Assembly: GCA_029215795.1 (NCBI GenBank)
Contig: JARDYH010000002.1
Span: 11,029,001 to 11,093,000 of the forward strand
Origin: Anniella stebbinsi
Taxonomy: Eukaryota > Chordata > Lepidosauria > Squamata > Anniellidae
Length of the DNA stretch: 64,000 bases
Direction of reading: 5' to 3'
Program-made: the position numbers and the translations under genes
In this document: positions 62,999 to 64,000 of the stretch, piece after piece
Numbering within the stretch: the first letter of the stretch is position 1
How the letters are laid out: each line of letters begins with the position of its first letter
The notes under the pieces: model-generated
Seen by the model: only the letters and a program-made list of their open reading frames with translations
Database searches by the model: none
Told to the model about the DNA's origin: nothing

Positions 62999-64000
62999 CC
63001 TGCAGTTTAAAAAGTTGCAGCTCACTGCTTGCATTTTAAAGATTTTATTTCATTATGTTATTATCATAACAAAACACCACCATTAAAGGAGTCTCAAAAA
63101 ATGAACTAGTGAGGCCTTCACTTGCAGCCCCAGTGAATATAATTGGCCCTGTTGCATTAAAATCACACTGTCCCCTCTTTCCTCAGTTAAAGCTGTACAG
63201 TACAACCCTGCGTCTGTTTACTCAGAAGTAAGATTCACTAGTGTATGGGATTTGCTCCCACATATATACGTCATCTCAAAAGTCAGCCTCATTGAACTAA
63301 TGAGACTTATGCTCAGGGAAGTGTGCATTCCCAGATTGCTGCCTAGACACTTACCTAGGAGTAAGTCCCATTGAACTCAGTGGGACTTACTTCTAAGTAG
63401 ACACACTCAGATTGCATTGCACAGTGATTAGTAATCAAACTGATGTGCAGGCAATCCTGTACATGCTCACTCAGGAGGAGTGAGCCGTACAGCAGTATTC
63501 AGTACACGCCATTCTCAGGTAAGTGTGCCTACATTGTAAACTTTAGACTTGTAGCCCCAATCAGGATACATTTCAGAATAGCAGCCCTGTTAGTCTGTTG
63601 CATCAAAACAACATCGACTCTTGTAGCATCTTAAAGACTAACCCATGTATTGTGGCACAATTGCATATACCCAAGGGTGCACCCTCAGGATCTCTACGCT
63701 GCAGAAATCCCCCCTTCTGTTAGTCCTAGATGTGGGTAAAGAATTACCTAGGGGACGGACAATGCCTGCTTCTCTCATCATTGAAATAGCCCTGAAATTT
63801 ACCATTGTCCATAATCTTTCAAACTTGTCTTTCCAATCATAAGGCCTAGAAACTAGGCTGTTTTTATTTATTTATTAAAAAGACAGACATACACACATGA
63901 GATTGTCCGGTCACTGAATTCCATGCTGTATACCAAAATCCAACCTTATACATAATTGTAGAATTGCAAAAATTAGTACATATAAGTAACTCTGGTCATG
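62999..64000. other. Upstream of SKOR2: no gene recognised
   Basis: 63195-63430 holds two inverse units of the 'cccattgaactcagtggg' repeat; 63565-63665 a fragment of the 'gagtcttg' repeat. The final 300 bases are AT-rich with nothing recognised. SMAD2, the expected next gene in amniotes, is not reached. Confidence 0.5.

Noticed and set aside
1..64000. Endogenous retrovirus or other viral insertion
   Set aside because: No gag, pol or env coding segment or paired LTRs could be recognised; the only reverse-transcriptase remnants are LINE-type.

Overview
The window is a vertebrate nuclear segment, almost certainly sauropsid and most likely squamate (lizard or snake). The grounds are spliced genes with GT-AG introns, dense CR1- and L2-like LINE fragments, tRNA-derived SINEs, many foldback MITEs, long microsatellites and two CpG islands. 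I cannot name the species. No bacterial, phage or CRISPR system is present; the window is a two-gene vertebrate locus plus its repeats.

Both genes are on the minus strand and every coding exon can be placed. IER3IP1 (coding exons 4404-4314, 1352-1251, 311-256; 82 residues) encodes a small two-helix ER membrane protein. SKOR2 (coding exons 62483-59976, 53040-52980, 52590-52516, 39537-39472, 39026-38928, 32055-31988, 27835-27773; 979 residues) encodes a SKI/SNO/DAC-family transcriptional corepressor. Exon joins keep frame in all cases and the joined proteins match the vertebrate orthologues as I know them. The order IER3IP1-SKOR2 on one strand is the arrangement known from human 18q21.1, so synteny supports both calls. 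The two genes are functionally unrelated: one acts in ER/early secretory traffic, the other in neuronal transcriptional repression of the TGF-beta/BMP type.

Layout: 1-4404 IER3IP1; about 4.3-4.9 kb its CpG-rich promoter with a local duplication; 4.9-27.8 kb intergenic DNA dominated by repeats with a few repeat-poor blocks; 27.8-62.5 kb SKOR2 with six coding introns; about 59.6-62.6 kb the SKOR2 CpG island and large first coding exon; 62.6-64.0 kb upstream sequence, probably 5' UTR intron, with only repeats recognised.

The most interesting observations are a GC-AG intron in SKOR2 forced by reading frame; a very abundant ~320-bp hAT-like foldback MITE (19 copies in 64 kb, several with intact 8-bp target-site duplications) that looks like a head-to-head dimer of a smaller MITE and exists with two interchangeable terminal types, including one copy with mixed termini; a CpG-rich dispersed element built from AATGCGC motifs; a ~95-bp near-perfect palindrome upstream of IER3IP1; a G-quadruplex-type tract just inside IER3IP1 intron 1; and repeat-poor blocks near SKOR2 that are candidate regulatory DNA.
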